Shown: one piece after another, positions 34,986 through 45,938 of the stretch | Numbering within the stretch: the stretch's first letter is position 1 | Layout of the letters: the number at the start of each line of letters is the position of its first letter | Origin: Gonocerus acuteangulatus | Taxonomy: Eukaryota; Arthropoda; Insecta; Hemiptera; Coreidae | Length of the DNA: 64,000 nucleotides | Reading direction: 5' to 3' | Assembly: GCA_946811695.1 (NCBI GenBank) | Contig: OX328123.1 | Coordinates: forward strand, 44,139,871 to 44,203,870 | The notes under the pieces: model-generated | The model's database searches: none | Seen by the model: only the letters and a program-made list of their open reading frames with translations | What the model was told of the DNA's origin: nothing | Program-made: the position numbers and the translations under genes

Positions 34986-35109
34986 CGACGAGAGTCAGGC
35001 GGGGGTCTTGAGTCATAATTTATCCTATTCTATTCTACTGTACATTATCTATTTCATAGTATTCTTTTTAATTGAGGTTAATATCAACTATGATGGCAGT
35101 CCTTGAATT

Positions 35110-35345
35110 ACTGGGGCATGGAATACTATCAATTTAGAACTTGGAATAGTTTTAGGCAAATAAAACGCTATTACAACTGACATGAAATGATCTTTGGAAT
35201 GAAAAAGGAATGGATCAAACCAATTGTGCTTATAAAATAAATTATCTTATTTAATTTATTTTTAAGGTTTTTAAGACACATTTTTACCATCAAATAAAAA
35301 TTGGGGGGCTGCAGATCCCTCAGTTCCCTTTAAATACGCCCACGC
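35110..35345 (+). repeat. Repeat R, copy 2
   Basis: Matches 11640-11850 through 'ggcatggaatacta', 'cttggaatagttttaggcaa', 'taaaacgctattaca', 'tatttaatttatttttaag' and the GC-rich end GGGGGGCTGCAG. It directly follows the truncated retrotransposon, which it may have interrupted. Confidence 0.65.
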
Positions 35346-35586
35346 TGGTTATCTCTACGTTATCTGTTTTTTGATACTGGTGCGGAGCATCCCAATGTCA
35401 AGAAATATTATACTTTATTAAACTGACTAACTTATAGTATGAGGGGAACCGTGCTATAATAAACTGCACAAAATTATGTAGGAGTGTTAATTTTGATGAT
35501 ACATCATTTAACGCAATAAAATAACTACTTATCTGCCGTGACGAAGCACGGCAGATAAGTAGGCTAGTATATGTATAAATAAATTA

Positions 35587-35618
<32 letters not shown>

Positions 35619-35640
35619 GTGTGCGTGTGTGTGTGTGTAT
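35587..35640. repeat. (GT)n microsatellite
   Basis: GT tract with two GC interruptions, just after the Helitron 3' end. Confidence 0.95.
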
Positions 35641-36310
35641 AAATGTATGTAGTAGGCATGGATATGTATCGTAATTAAATGTGAATTTATCATACATGTG
35701 TATATATTTATATTCAAGTTTAAAAATGTAATTATGAACTATTGAATTCATGTAATAGTACTCATATATTACTGGAAGTAATACATAAATTGTGACTTGC
35801 TAACCTCACTAATAATAATAACTTAATAATTAACATTTTTATATAAGCAAATTGCTGTAAAAAAAACTTTTTTTTTAGTAAGCAATAAAACAATAAAAAA
35901 TACATTGTTATGAATACATAGAATTTGTTATAAAACGTATAAATTAAATTTTAATTATACATTTAAATTTTAAAGAAAAATTAGTACATCATACTAAAAT
36001 CATCTTCAAATAAAAGCAGCACTTTTGCGTTCATAATCCTGCCTAGTATATTGAAATAGTATACTGATATTGTATTTGTCTAACCGCGTGACGGTATTAT
36101 AATCATTTCACTTCTGCCAGAGATTTTTTGTCAGCTAGCTTTCACTCCTAAACGACACTTTACTTCTAAAGGATTTCAGATTGCTGGGGTAAATAATGTA
36201 AACAATCTCTTGGGGCAGTTTCGCAATTAGCCTAGAGACAGAGAAACTTCGAGAGGAAGTACGAGAGCTGTCCTGGTTACGGTGGCTAACTTCAATCCAG
36301 TTAGCTTTAA
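35641..36310. other. Unassigned sequence
   Basis: Nothing recognised. Confidence 0.4.
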
Positions 36311-36316
36311 TGAGCA

Positions 36317-36318
<2 letters not shown>

Positions 36319-36409
<91 letters not shown>
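36319..36409. repeat. (CT)n(CA)n microsatellite
   Basis: About 60 bp of CT followed by about 30 bp of CA. Confidence 0.95.
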
Positions 36410-36412
<3 letters not shown>

Positions 36413-36785
36413 CTCTATTCTCAAAGCCTCCCCCTTCACCCTGCCCTAATACCGCCTATTCCTTATCTACATACTTTTCCTGCCGCCAAGATTTTAGGAC
36501 GCAAAATTGACCATTTACAATCCTCATTTACGAGCAGAATTCTTTTATTTCCCTCAACCACTTGATTTTTTTTTTTTTATCTGCCACTCATATCACTGAT
36601 ATGCTGACTTCTTACAGCATCTTCATTTTAGCGCGGTTCCTCCCTCCCCCATAGGGAGGAACCCCGCTTATAAGGTTGATACAATGAAACAATCCGGAAG
36701 TGCCGACTAGAAAATTTTGCATTTCAGAACCCCTAGAGACCGAAAATGATGGTGGTTCAAATTTGTATATATATATATATGTATA

Positions 36786-36832
<47 letters not shown>

Positions 36833-38093
36833 CTGTTCGCTCTCTAGCTCGAAGACGAATGGTCCGATTTTGATGAAATTTGGTACAAAAATCCGTCGTC
36901 CAATTTGAAAGGTCAAGTTCGTTAACCAGCGAAATCCGCCTACCGGAAGATGGCGTTTGGGGCGAAATTCGCGCAAAAAAAATCGTAACGCTTACGTTTT
37001 TGAGTTCATAAGCTTCTAAGTACTCGTTTTATATGATTCCTGGGCTAGGAAAACGAATGAAACCATTTTCAAGGCGATAGCTTTAACCGTTTTTGAGAAA
37101 ATTGGAAAAATATTTTTTGAATACCGTTTTTGGTTTGGGTACTTAGAATCATGGGATTCAGTTGAAACTTTATCTGCATGTTCTACTTTCATTAAAACTA
37201 ATATGTTGAAAGTTTTGTTACGTTTGGAGTTAAGGAAGGGTTAGAATAAAATATTTTATGAACAGACATGAAAAGTTTTGGGAAGTTCGTATACTTTCAT
37301 TAATATCTCGAACACGGTTGGGAAATCGTGGTAAGTGGATAGAAACTATTTGAAAGCTTACTAAATTCTCTACAAAAAAGATTCTAAAACTATTTTTGAT
37401 TAGGTTATGTCAATCGGAGAAATAAGTGCTTAAAACTTCAAATACGTCTGTTTTGTTCTTATGAACGGGTTTTTGTCGTTCTTGTTGTAATTTTTGTCTC
37501 TTTCCCTTCGTTTTTTATTGCTTTTTATTTTTGTAATTTCTTATGTTGCGAAAATTTTGTGTGTAAAACAGGATATGAAAAATGAGGCCAATTTTCTGTT
37601 GCTAGAAATAATATAAATTTTGGGAACTTTCTTTAATATCTCGAAAACTGTTGAGAATTTTGGTAAACGGAAGAATACCATTAGAAAGCTTATTAAATGC
37701 TCTACATAAAAGGTTCTAATGAAAGTTTTGATTAGGCGATGTCAATCGGAGAAATAAGATCTTAAAGCTTTAAAGTAATTGATTTGGCTTATTCGAAGTG
37801 TTCTTTTCGCCTGTATTTTATTCCTTGTTATTTTTTAATTGCTTATAGTTGGATAATGTATTCGAAAATAAAACAGGTTAAGTAAAATAACAAAAACAAT
37901 TTATTGTTAGAAATATAGATTTCCAAGATTCCAAGACCTTGCAACTAGCGGGACGGTTTCTTGTGTTGCCGACCCTTCCAGGTCAGATTGTAAATCCTAC
38001 CTTTCAAGACTGGTGGAACCAAAATATAACTGTCAGGGTTCGGTCACTGCTACTTAATAAAACTACATTTTATCGTAAAAATGGTTTTATTGT

Positions 38094-38132
38094 GCCGACG
38101 TTTCGGCTTGAACTTCAAGCCTTCATCAGGGC
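38094..38132 (-). ncRNA. Hammerhead ribozyme motif (P1)
   Basis: Minus strand, 39 nt: GCC (stem I), CTGATGA core, one extra A, stem II GGCTTG/CAAGCC, GAAA, then CGTC with A-C-G-U forming a minimal palindromic stem III and cleavage expected after the C, then GGC closing stem I. Very short stem III is known for hammerheads of Penelope-like elements, which are thought to act as dimers. The extra A between core and stem II departs from the textbook motif. Confidence 0.65.
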
Positions 38133-38178
38133 TGTAAATACAAGTAGGACATATTTAACACTAATATATGCACATATC

Positions 38179-38185
<7 letters not shown>

Positions 38186-38236
<51 letters not shown>

Positions 38237-38290
38237 TAATATATATATATATTTATATATATGCATATACACATACACATATACACGCAC
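38186..38290. repeat. (TA)n microsatellite inside P1
   Basis: TA tract grading into CACACA/TACATA; P2 has the same feature on each arm. Confidence 0.95.
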
Positions 38291-38506
38291 ACATATGTAC
38301 ATATATATGCCCACATACCTACACATATGGGGTATGTATTATTAAGTAGCAGTGACCTAACCCGGACAATCCCTACCTTGCATCATCAACGGTCAACGAT
38401 CTCCTCTCAACAAAATAATAACTGCTTCTATTTTAATCTTTCGAAATTAGACTAGGGATAAGAACGGAACCGCGCTAAGATGAGGCAGTTCCTGCGAGTC
38501 GGACTT

Positions 38507-39634
38507 TTTTATCAGGCTTTCTATATTACCAAAAAATATGACTTTTAGATGATATTTCTACATGTACCTAACGCTGATAACTTTTAACCAATCATAAATT
38601 ACTTTTCCATGAGAAGATATCGTTGACCGTTAGGGAGCGCGAAGGTAGATTTAAATGAGTATTCTATTGTGATATTTTTATAAACCTACACTTTTTATTT
38701 CGTGAAAATGTGTTGTTTTTTTTTTTTGTTTTTTTTAAATACTTGTATATTTTAACCCAAGACTCCCTCTAGATACCTCAACCTTACAACGATGACCAGT
38801 TGCACTTATTGATGCAGTGATTGAAAACTGGGACATTTTTATTCATAATTCTTAAAAATCAAGAGACGTCAGATCAGTTTTTGGCCGGTCAATGCACAGA
38901 TGCAAATCTCCCAATCCATCATCCAGGATCTCAATTGTAAAGCTTGATGAATCTATTTTTATGGATTGCAAGTAGATGAACACTATCTCCAAGTGGAAAT
39001 GATGAGATAATCAAACGGTTATGCCAGCATGACCTATCTTCTATATATATATTTCTTTTAGTGAAGATTTAAAGACAGACAGATTTTAAAGAGTATATAG
39101 TTCCACTACGCAGTCTTTAGTTAAGGAACATTAATTTATACATTAATGGTTAGTCCAGTAAATTATTTATCTGTGTAAATAATTAGGATTGGTAATTATA
39201 TTTGTGTAACGTAGAATCTAAAGGCATCTGTCGGGACATCAATTTGTTGAAATCTGAAGGAGAGTTTGTAACCAAAAGGCGAAAATAAAAATCTTCCCCT
39301 AGGAAAAGAAGGAAGTGACAGCTAACTGATGCTGTGTAAATAGCTTCGGACTCGCCCAAGTACACTTGACATTTCTATAGGAGAGCGATAATCCTCTCGA
39401 GAAATCCTTCTCTAAGGCCGGCCCGGATTAGATCACCAATCTCTGACATGTCTCGGCGTCTACTCGCTCAACGGAGGAGTATCTTCAATTTAAAACTTTC
39501 ATCAGCCTAAGAAAGTCGAGGAGTATTTGGATAAAAGATTGTCTTAACTTCATGTGGGCGAGAAATTACTATTTCATATTGGCAGAAAATTGTTTAAACA
39601 ACTTGTTTTAGATGAATTCACGTTTCAGAAATTA
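38507..39634. other. Mostly unassigned; repeat shared with 42060-42140 at 38846-38960
   Basis: 38846-38960 ('gacgtcagatcagttttt', 'ggccggtcaatgcacagat', 'caaatctcccaatccatcat') matches the left arm of the TIR element at 42045. The rest holds no recognised gene. Confidence 0.5.
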
Positions 39635-39648
39635 AATGAAAAAAGTTC
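39635..39648 (+). repeat. Target-site duplication of P2 (left)
   Basis: AATGAAAAAAGTTC, repeated exactly at 40206-40219. Confidence 0.85.
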
Positions 39649-39667
39649 ATAAAAATGGTTTAATTGT

Positions 39668-39706
39668 GCCGACGTTTCGGCTTGAACTTCAAGCCTTCAT
39701 CAGGGC
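39668..39706 (-). ncRNA. Hammerhead ribozyme motif (P2 left arm)
   Basis: Identical in layout to the P1 motif: GCC, CTGATGA, A, GGCTTG/CAAGCC stem, GAAA, CGTC, GGC, on the minus strand. All core bases intact. Confidence 0.65.
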
Positions 39707-39747
39707 TGTAAAAAACAAGTAGGACGGATGTAATACTTAAATATACA

Positions 39748-39801
<54 letters not shown>

Positions 39802-39984
39802 TACATACACCAATACACATACATATATGGAAAAAGACAAAAACATAAAATACTAGAACATAATATATAGAAGAAAAATGTGCTTCTAGACCACATTTTT
39901 CTTTTATATATTATGTTCTAGTATTTTATGTTTTAGTCTTTTTCCATATATGTATGTATATATGTATGTGTATTTGTGTATGTA

Positions 39985-40029
<45 letters not shown>

Positions 40030-40063
40030 TTCAGTATTACATCCGTCCTACTTGTTTTTTACA

Positions 40064-40102
40064 GCCCTGATGAAGGCTTGAAGTTCAAGCCGTAACGTCG
40101 GC
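40064..40102 (+). ncRNA. Hammerhead ribozyme motif, mutated (P2 right arm)
   Basis: Plus strand mirror of the left motif, but the GAAA core reads GTAA (40092-40095). The lost A is catalytically important in known hammerheads, so this copy is expected to be inactive. Confidence 0.6.
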
Positions 40103-40205
40103 ACAATAAAACCATTTTTATGACAAAATGTAGTTTTATTAAGTAGCAGTGACCGAACCCCGACAATCCCTACCTTGCATCATCTACGGTCAACGATCTC
40201 CTCTC

Positions 40206-40219
40206 AATGAAAAAAGTTC
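40206..40219 (+). repeat. Target-site duplication of P2 (right)
   Basis: AATGAAAAAAGTTC, exact copy of 39635-39648. Confidence 0.85.
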
Positions 40220-42044
40220 GTCTTGCATCATTCATCTTAGCATTCTTTCTGTTCATATCTCTAGTGCCATAAAGAAATCGTTGCAGTCATTGCTGCATTT
40301 TGATCTTTCGTAAAAAATATAAAATAAAATCTCAAAGAGAATGAAGATTTTAGTCGCCACAACAGGAAACTAGCAGTATCCTAGGCAAGAATCCATTCTA
40401 TTTCTCAATGTTTCCTTTGGAAAGACACTATTAACACTACGTTTCTCATTTTCTTACCTCAAATTACAGATATACTCATTCTACTGTTAATTGCAATTAA
40501 GAAGATAACAACCAATCAAAATGCGAGGTGCCTCTGTTGCGGAACCCACAATAAATAAATGTGAGGCGAAGAGAGAACCCCTTGAAAAGACCAAACAAAC
40601 AAACACTTTTGAAGTTTTCTTTTTTTTGATAATACTTCCTTTACACCAAACACTCCAAAATTTAATTACCTTCTTTTAGATTAATTTCAAATGTATAGAA
40701 TAATTTTCAACTGCATCAATCGGTTCTGAATAACAAACCATAATTTAGGTAGGAAAAGCAGTTGTATAAATGAACTTTTTTTGCAAACAGTTACAGATAT
40801 CGTATTAAAAATAGTTTGATACGTTAAAAAACCTACAAAATGTGTACCTTCAATTATATTTACGGAAAACCGTAAACCAAGTTCGAGTAGGACGTACCCC
40901 ATGGTGGGAGGCAGAAAAACGCACTAAAATGCTCTTTATTTTTATTGGTATTAAAAAGCAATTATTACTTATTCTCACAATCAGTTGTTATCATAGGGCC
41001 CCCTGTAATTTTTATTTAAATTTAATAACTATAAAATACAATTCTAAAAACCGGGAATGTGAATGTATATTACAGAACTACTCAGATGAAATATAGTAAA
41101 AAAAATATACACGCTTGAGAGTTCATAAAGAAAACTAAGACTATCTATGGTTAAAAAAACTTACGGTTTTTAAATTTTATTAATCAGATTTTAAATAATT
41201 GAAACCCTGTTTTTTATTTTTTATTTATACGTTTTCATTATTTTATAAACGAGACTTTTCTGCCTGTGGAAAATGATATATTACGTTTTTCAATATGGTA
41301 GTTGCACTGAAGGTGGAGCTGAATACTCCGAAAGCTTGCTGTATGAAATTTGAATAAGCAATTGTGGTGGAGACCTGGAATTTTTGGTTTTCCTATTTGA
41401 TGCAGTACCATCAAATAGGATTGTGCGTAAGATAAGTTTAGGATTTTCTCTGACATGCTCGCGTAAACCCTAGATACTAGATACTATTAGAGACTGGGAC
41501 CGAAGCGAACAGAGCTATCCGTCCACGGTTTTTTGAACAGCAAACATTTTGATATCTTGTGAGACTTAAATAAAATTGAGAATGTCGATGTGAGTTACAC
41601 TCTGTCAGAGAGCAATGACAGCTTCAAGATCCTGTCATTGTAGTAGACAGTTCCGAGGAGGCGAATGATGTGGCCGAGATATTTCCTGGTGATAGAGTGG
41701 TGTGAATTTGCCCATATTGCCTCCACATATATATTTGATGATATCACGGACAGAACCATACACCTCACATTAATTCATATACATTTATTTGTATATGTTG
41801 AATATTCATACTTCAAATAATTCAAATAAAACATTGAGAGTGAAATTAATAATCATAATAATGTATAAAAAAATTTAAAAGCGTTGAATAATTGAAAGTA
41901 AATTATCCGTTTCATTGATTTCTGACCCGACACCTTTTTAAGAATGGCAAATCATGAAACAACACACATCTAACAAAAAAATAACAATGACGTTGTGTAG
42001 AATATCATACAGCGAAGCAAGGAGAAGGCTGGAACATAATACAA
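40220..42044. other. Unassigned sequence
   Basis: No gene or recognised repeat. Frames of 70-84 codons at 40687-40902 (-), 40842-41096 (+) and 41238-41456 (-) show no known motif. Confidence 0.4.
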
Positions 42045-42427
42045 CCTAAGCCAATCCCATTCCTAAAAACCAAGGGACGTCAGATCAGTTTTCGGCCGGT
42101 CAATGCACAGATCCAAATCTCCCAATCCATCATCCAGGATAATGCTCATTGAGCCAGTTCCTTATAAATAATAAGTTAATCCACATGGTATGAAGCAACA
42201 CCACTTCCAGTGTCAGTCCAGAGTGAACTTGTGGTTAGGAATCTGTGGGCAGTATATGACGCAGCTCATTTTCTTATTTGGACGGTTACATTCAAGAGCG
42301 TTTTATAACCTTCTTCAAAACGATATATGTAAGACAATCAGTATAGATTGGGAGATTTGGGCCTGTTCATTGGGGGGCCGAAAACCCTGATCTGATGATG
42401 CTTGCTTTTTAGGAATGGGGCTTAGGC
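42045..42427. mobile_element. TIR element with about 85-bp inverted ends
   Basis: Left arm CCTAAGCCAATCCCATTCC ... 'caaatctcccaatcca' (42045-42130) pairs with the reversed right arm (42340-42427), which ends AGGAATGGGGCTTAGG. The arms share GATCAG and TTTTCGGCC blocks. A lone left arm is at 38846-38960. No transposase. Confidence 0.6.
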
Positions 42428-43342
42428 CGCAAGTGTACCAAGAATCCATTTAATACATACACTACCTGATAGCAAGGATTCACGAATCATTCGTGGAAAT
42501 GAGTGCTGACCATAGGGAGATTGTCGATGTATTTTTTTTTATTCTACTTTTATGTAAGACCTACTATAATCATTAAATATCAATTTCATCGAGAATAATT
42601 TATGTTTATTTTTGATAATATCACGAATTGATTAATAATTTTTATTTATCTGACGTTTTTGCACCCTAGAATTCCAATTACATTATGAAATTGTAATTGT
42701 AATAATCTCAGTTCTGAGTATACCGTTGGAAAGTTACTCAAATTAAACAACATTTTTGAGATTTGGCAGTCTGCAGGATTATTTTTGAAGGAGTAGTGAT
42801 TTTTAAAAAGTTGTTGCTAAGCAGAAGCGATGTATTAATTTCTACTATTTGAATTGATATTACGGTTTGAATGAGATGATTGTGAACATTGAATGTGTAC
42901 TAGACTTAAAGCCAATTTAATGCTGATTTCAAAAATGTAATGAATCGTTAAAATAAAATGTGTACAAGCAGAGTATATAAGAGTTATACTACGAAAAACA
43001 GAGTTTTTTTTTCTAAAGAACCTTTAGAAGACCATATTTCTGTAACGGACTGGGATGGAAATGTGTGGTTGGTGATGTTGAACTGCATTTTTTGTCTAGT
43101 TTTACACTCTGGAGTATTGTACCTGTATAGATAAGGTATAAACATATTCAAAAAATACAAAGATATTTTACAAACTGGGACAATAAGGATGACTATTTAC
43201 TTAACTACATAATATTATGTATATAAATCAGAAAAGCAGATAAATCTTTCATTCAGGATAGTCCATCAATATACAAGCAATAGCTTCACTTAAAACTGAA
43301 CATAAACAATACAGATACAAACTAATTGTTATTTATGAACAA
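42428..43342. other. Unassigned sequence
   Basis: Nothing recognised before the Helitron B 3' end. Confidence 0.4.
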
Positions 43343-44221
43343 CTAGCTGTTACCCGGTGTGCCATGCTTCACCTACTTTATATTAAATAGGTGTTACCGG
43401 GTGTGGCATGCTACACATGTTTTATATTAAATACCTCTTACCCAGCATGTCATGGTACTCCTACTTTATATTATATATTAAAATGAATGATTATATGACA
43501 CATGTTCAAATTATGAGAAAGTAAGTTTATAAGTTAAGAGCTCAGTTAAAAAAAGTATTTTTCAAATTTTCACTGAATGTGGGGTGGAAAATAAATTAAC
43601 CCTTATTTTAAAAAGTATACTGGAATCATGTAATTGTAGTACCACTTTAAAGAAAATCCTAACCAAACTACCAGTGTATAATTTTTTAAAGAAAATAATG
43701 TGTGGTCCATACATAAATATATATTAAAAAATAGCAACAAAATGAAGCATTTAATTAAGGTTATACTTACTTAGTTATAAGTTTTAATCTAGTATAACTG
43801 AAACTATTCTTTATTTGAATTGTTTTTGTTTTTTTAAATATAATATTAACATGTTATGTTCTATGCCTTTTCATGTAATAATCTGTAACTAAGGTTTTTC
43901 TTTCTATGATTGAAAAAGTAATTAATGCAGGATTTATGTTAATTGAGCCAAAAGGAAAGTATTAAACACTTTTTGTTCCAAATAAACTTTCACATTTTGT
44001 TGTTGACATTTTCCGTTATATTAAAGCTTCTCTTTGAAATCTTAAGGTTTATGAGCTCTTCTTTAAGGATAGCCCTTTTGTCATAGGAAATAGGGGTATC
44101 TAAGAAAAATAAATTTAGATATTTTTGTTGCAGCTATAGACAACAATGAATTAAAGCTATTTGGGAATTTCACTAAGGACTTATACTAAATAAATTAATG
44201 GGGGATTAATTTGATTTGGCA

Positions 44222-44568
44222 AGGGGTCGAGGTTAGCTCAGTGGTAGAGCACTGGACTAATAAACTGGAGCACCTGAGATCGAATCTCGAGCAAACAATA
44301 ACGATTTTTTCTTCTAATGTCTTCGTTCTTGGGTTGAATTTGGCCTCACTGGCAGTCCCTAGGCCAACCCAGCCTTTAATAAATTTACTAATGGATACCC
44401 TGGGCGCTAATGGCTTGAGGTGTCGAAGCAGCCTAGGGGAAAATCAGGCGGCTGGAGCATAGTACTGACCACACTATCTCCCTAGTGTGCTGTACGGTCA
44501 TGAATCAGATTCCTCTATAGTATCTGCCACTTAGGGTCCTCGTGGCCTTTTTTTTTTTTTTTTTTTTT
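44222..44568 (+). mobile_element. tRNA-derived SINE S1 with poly(T) tail, copy 1
   Basis: Head: GGTTAGCTCAGTGGTAGAGC (box A) and GAGATCGAATCTCGAGC (box B) at proper spacing. Body includes GGCGCTAATGGCTTGAGG, a phrase shared with the Glu-like and 5S SINEs. It ends in 21 T at 44548-44568. Flanks 'ttgatttggca' (44211-44221) and 'ttgattttgca' (44567-44577) look like a target duplication. Helitron A lacks the SINE. The tail is T-rich on the same strand as the promoter, unlike usual A-tails. Confidence 0.75.
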
Positions 44569-44932
44569 GATTTTGCAACAATATTGTGCTCAAATTGCAA
44601 GCGTATTTAAATAATGGAATAGTCAGAGGATATAAATATCTCAGACAAAAGAAAGCAGATATAAAAATATAATAAAACTGCTGGGTTTAAATATGTCAAT
44701 AATAAAGAGGCTTGGCATATTTAGATTAATAGAAAATTGCATGGAAAATTCAATTCTCCTGGGGGGGGGGATAACTGAAAGAATTCATTTTAATAAGAAG
44801 GAAATGGTTTAAAGACAATTCCATGACAGCAAATTAAAATGATATAAATTTAAATATTAAAAGTGAAATTAAGTTAGGCTTGCGATAGACAAAACATTAT
44901 GAAACAATAAAAATGATATAAAACTTTATATT

Positions 44933-45310
44933 ATATATTAAAATGAATGATTATATGACACTTGTTCAAATTATGAGAAAGTAAGTTTATAAGTTGAGAG
45001 CTCAGTTAAAAAAATTATTTTTCAAATTTTCACTGAATGTGGGGTGGAAAATAAATTAACCCTTATTTTAAAAAGTATACTGGAATCATGTAATTGTAGT
45101 ACCACTTTAAAGACAATCCTAACCAAACTATGTGTGTATAATTTTTTAAAGAAAATAATGTGTGGTCCATATATAAATATATTTTAAAAAATAGCAACAA
45201 AATGAATCATTTAATTAAGGTTATACTTACTTAGTTATAAGTTTTAATCTAGTATAACTGAAACTATTCTTTATTTGTATTGTTTTTGTTTTTTTAAATA
45301 TAATATTAAT
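44933..45310. repeat. Start of duplicate 2 (before Q)
   Basis: Matches 43463-43840 and ends in ATAATATTAAT (45300-45310), which recurs at 47971-47981 on the far side of Q. The uninterrupted site in duplicate 1 is at 43840-43850. Confidence 0.8.
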
Positions 45311-45416
45311 AATGATGATTAGATAGTTAGCCGTCGAGGTGATAAGTAAAGATAGAATGGTTGGGATTCGGCTAAATAAACCTCAATATGATTTTGTTTT
45401 AAAAAATCTATATTTC

Positions 45417-45452
45417 GGACGTTTCGGCTACTGATTGGTAGCCTTTGTCAGC
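45417..45452 (-). ncRNA. Degenerate hammerhead motif (Q left arm)
   Basis: Minus strand: CTGACAA (core G replaced by A), extra A, stem GGCTAC/GTAGCC, GAAA, CGTC. The changed core G should abolish cleavage. Confidence 0.5.
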
Positions 45453-45563
45453 TAAAATGACAAAAAAGTCCGACTCGCAGGAACTGCCTCATCTTAGCGC
45501 GGTTCCGTTCTTATCCCTAGTCTAATTTCGAAAGATTAAAATAGAAGCAGTTATTATTTTGTT

Positions 45564-45724
45564 GAGAGGAGATCGTTGACCGTTGATGATGCAAGGTAGG
45601 GATTGTCCGGGTTAGGTCACTGCTACTTAATAATACATACCCCATATGTGTATGTATGTGGGCATATATATGTACATATGTGTGCGTGTATATGTGTATG
45701 TGTATATGCATATATATAAATATA

Positions 45725-45775
<51 letters not shown>

Positions 45776-45938
45776 AGGTATATTTACATAGATATGTGCA
45801 TATATTAGTGTTAAATATGTCCTACTTGTATTTACAGCCCTGATGAAGGCTTGAAGTTGAAGCCGAAACGTCGGCACAATAAAACCATTTTTACGATAAA
45901 ATGTAGTTTTATTAAGTAGCAGTGACCGAACCCTGACA
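45564..45938 (-). mobile_element. P1 copy inside X4
   Basis: Reverse complement of 38033-38408, at the same relative position within X. It was therefore carried along with X and is not an independent insertion. Confidence 0.7.
45837..45875 (+). ncRNA. Hammerhead ribozyme motif (P1 copy in X4)
   Basis: GCC, CTGATGA, A, GGCTT/AAGCC stem (one base pair shorter than in P1 because of a C to G change), GAAA, CGTC, GGC. Core intact. Confidence 0.6.

Larger units (their letters stand above)
31034..35567 (+). mobile_element. Probable Helitron enclosing a non-LTR retrotransposon
   Basis: 5' end A|TCTACTATATATTTGTG at 31033, followed by TCACTCACTCACTGAC repeats and the 'gctaagaaaggattttttgat' phrase. 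3' end GCCGTGACGAAGCACGGC hairpin, then AGATAAGTAGG and CTAG|T (35564-35568). The 3' end matches the Helitron end at 26584. Between them lies a GC-rich retrotransposon (31290-34985) and repeat R. Pairing these two ends as one element is inference; they could belong to different copies. Confidence 0.45.
38033..38408 (+). mobile_element. Hammerhead-bearing element P1 inside X3
   Basis: Starts TCAGGGTTCGGTCACTGC and ends GGTCAACGATCTCCTCTC. Flanks 'ccaaaatataactg' (38019-38032) and 'acaaaataataactg' (38410-38424) are a target duplication with one indel. It contains a minus-strand hammerhead motif, a (TA)n tract (38186-38290) and a terminal 'attaagtagcagtgacc' block that is the inverse of its own start. 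The right end is shared exactly with P2. The arrangement suggests a non-autonomous relative of Penelope-like elements. Confidence 0.65.
36626..38506 (+). mobile_element. Repeat X3, complete HINE-like element
   Basis: Full X ends: TTTTAGCGCGGTTCC with the 11-bp hairpin at the left, GGAACCGCGCTAA, GCAGTTCCTGC hairpin and GTCGGACTTTT at the right. (TA)n core at 36766-36830. X4 (45466-47342, minus) is almost identical over the whole 1.88 kb and has the same P1 insertion at the same place, so both were copied recently from one source. No coding capacity; movement would need Helentron Rep/helicase in trans. Confidence 0.75.
39649..40205 (+). mobile_element. Foldback hammerhead element P2
   Basis: 557 bp between perfect 14-bp direct repeats. 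Positions 39649-40124 are one long inverted repeat: two arms of about 235 bp around a 9-base centre near 39883-39891. Each arm holds, from outside in, a hammerhead motif, 'acaagtaggacggatgtaatac', a (TA)n tract and 'ataaaatactagaacataat'. Beyond the right arm is an 80-bp unique tail ending GGTCAACGATCTCCTCTC, the same end as P1. TSD length and hammerheads point to Penelope-like retrotransposition; there is no RT or GIY-YIG gene, so it is non-autonomous. A transcript would fold into a long hairpin. Confidence 0.75.

Noticed and set aside
37939..38349. 136-codon open frame
   Set aside because: It runs through the non-coding X interior, the reversed P1 hammerhead and a (TA)n tract; the same sequence is present in X4 and shows no protein family.
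44225..44295. A genuine tRNA gene
   Set aside because: Box A and B are good, but the acceptor stem does not pair (5' GTCGAGG against GAGCAAAC) and a SINE body follows.
44211..44462. 83-codon frame repeated at 48345-48596, first thought to be a duplicated gene
   Set aside because: It lies wholly in the S1 SINE, which has pol III boxes and a T-tail; its duplication is that of the host Helitron segment.
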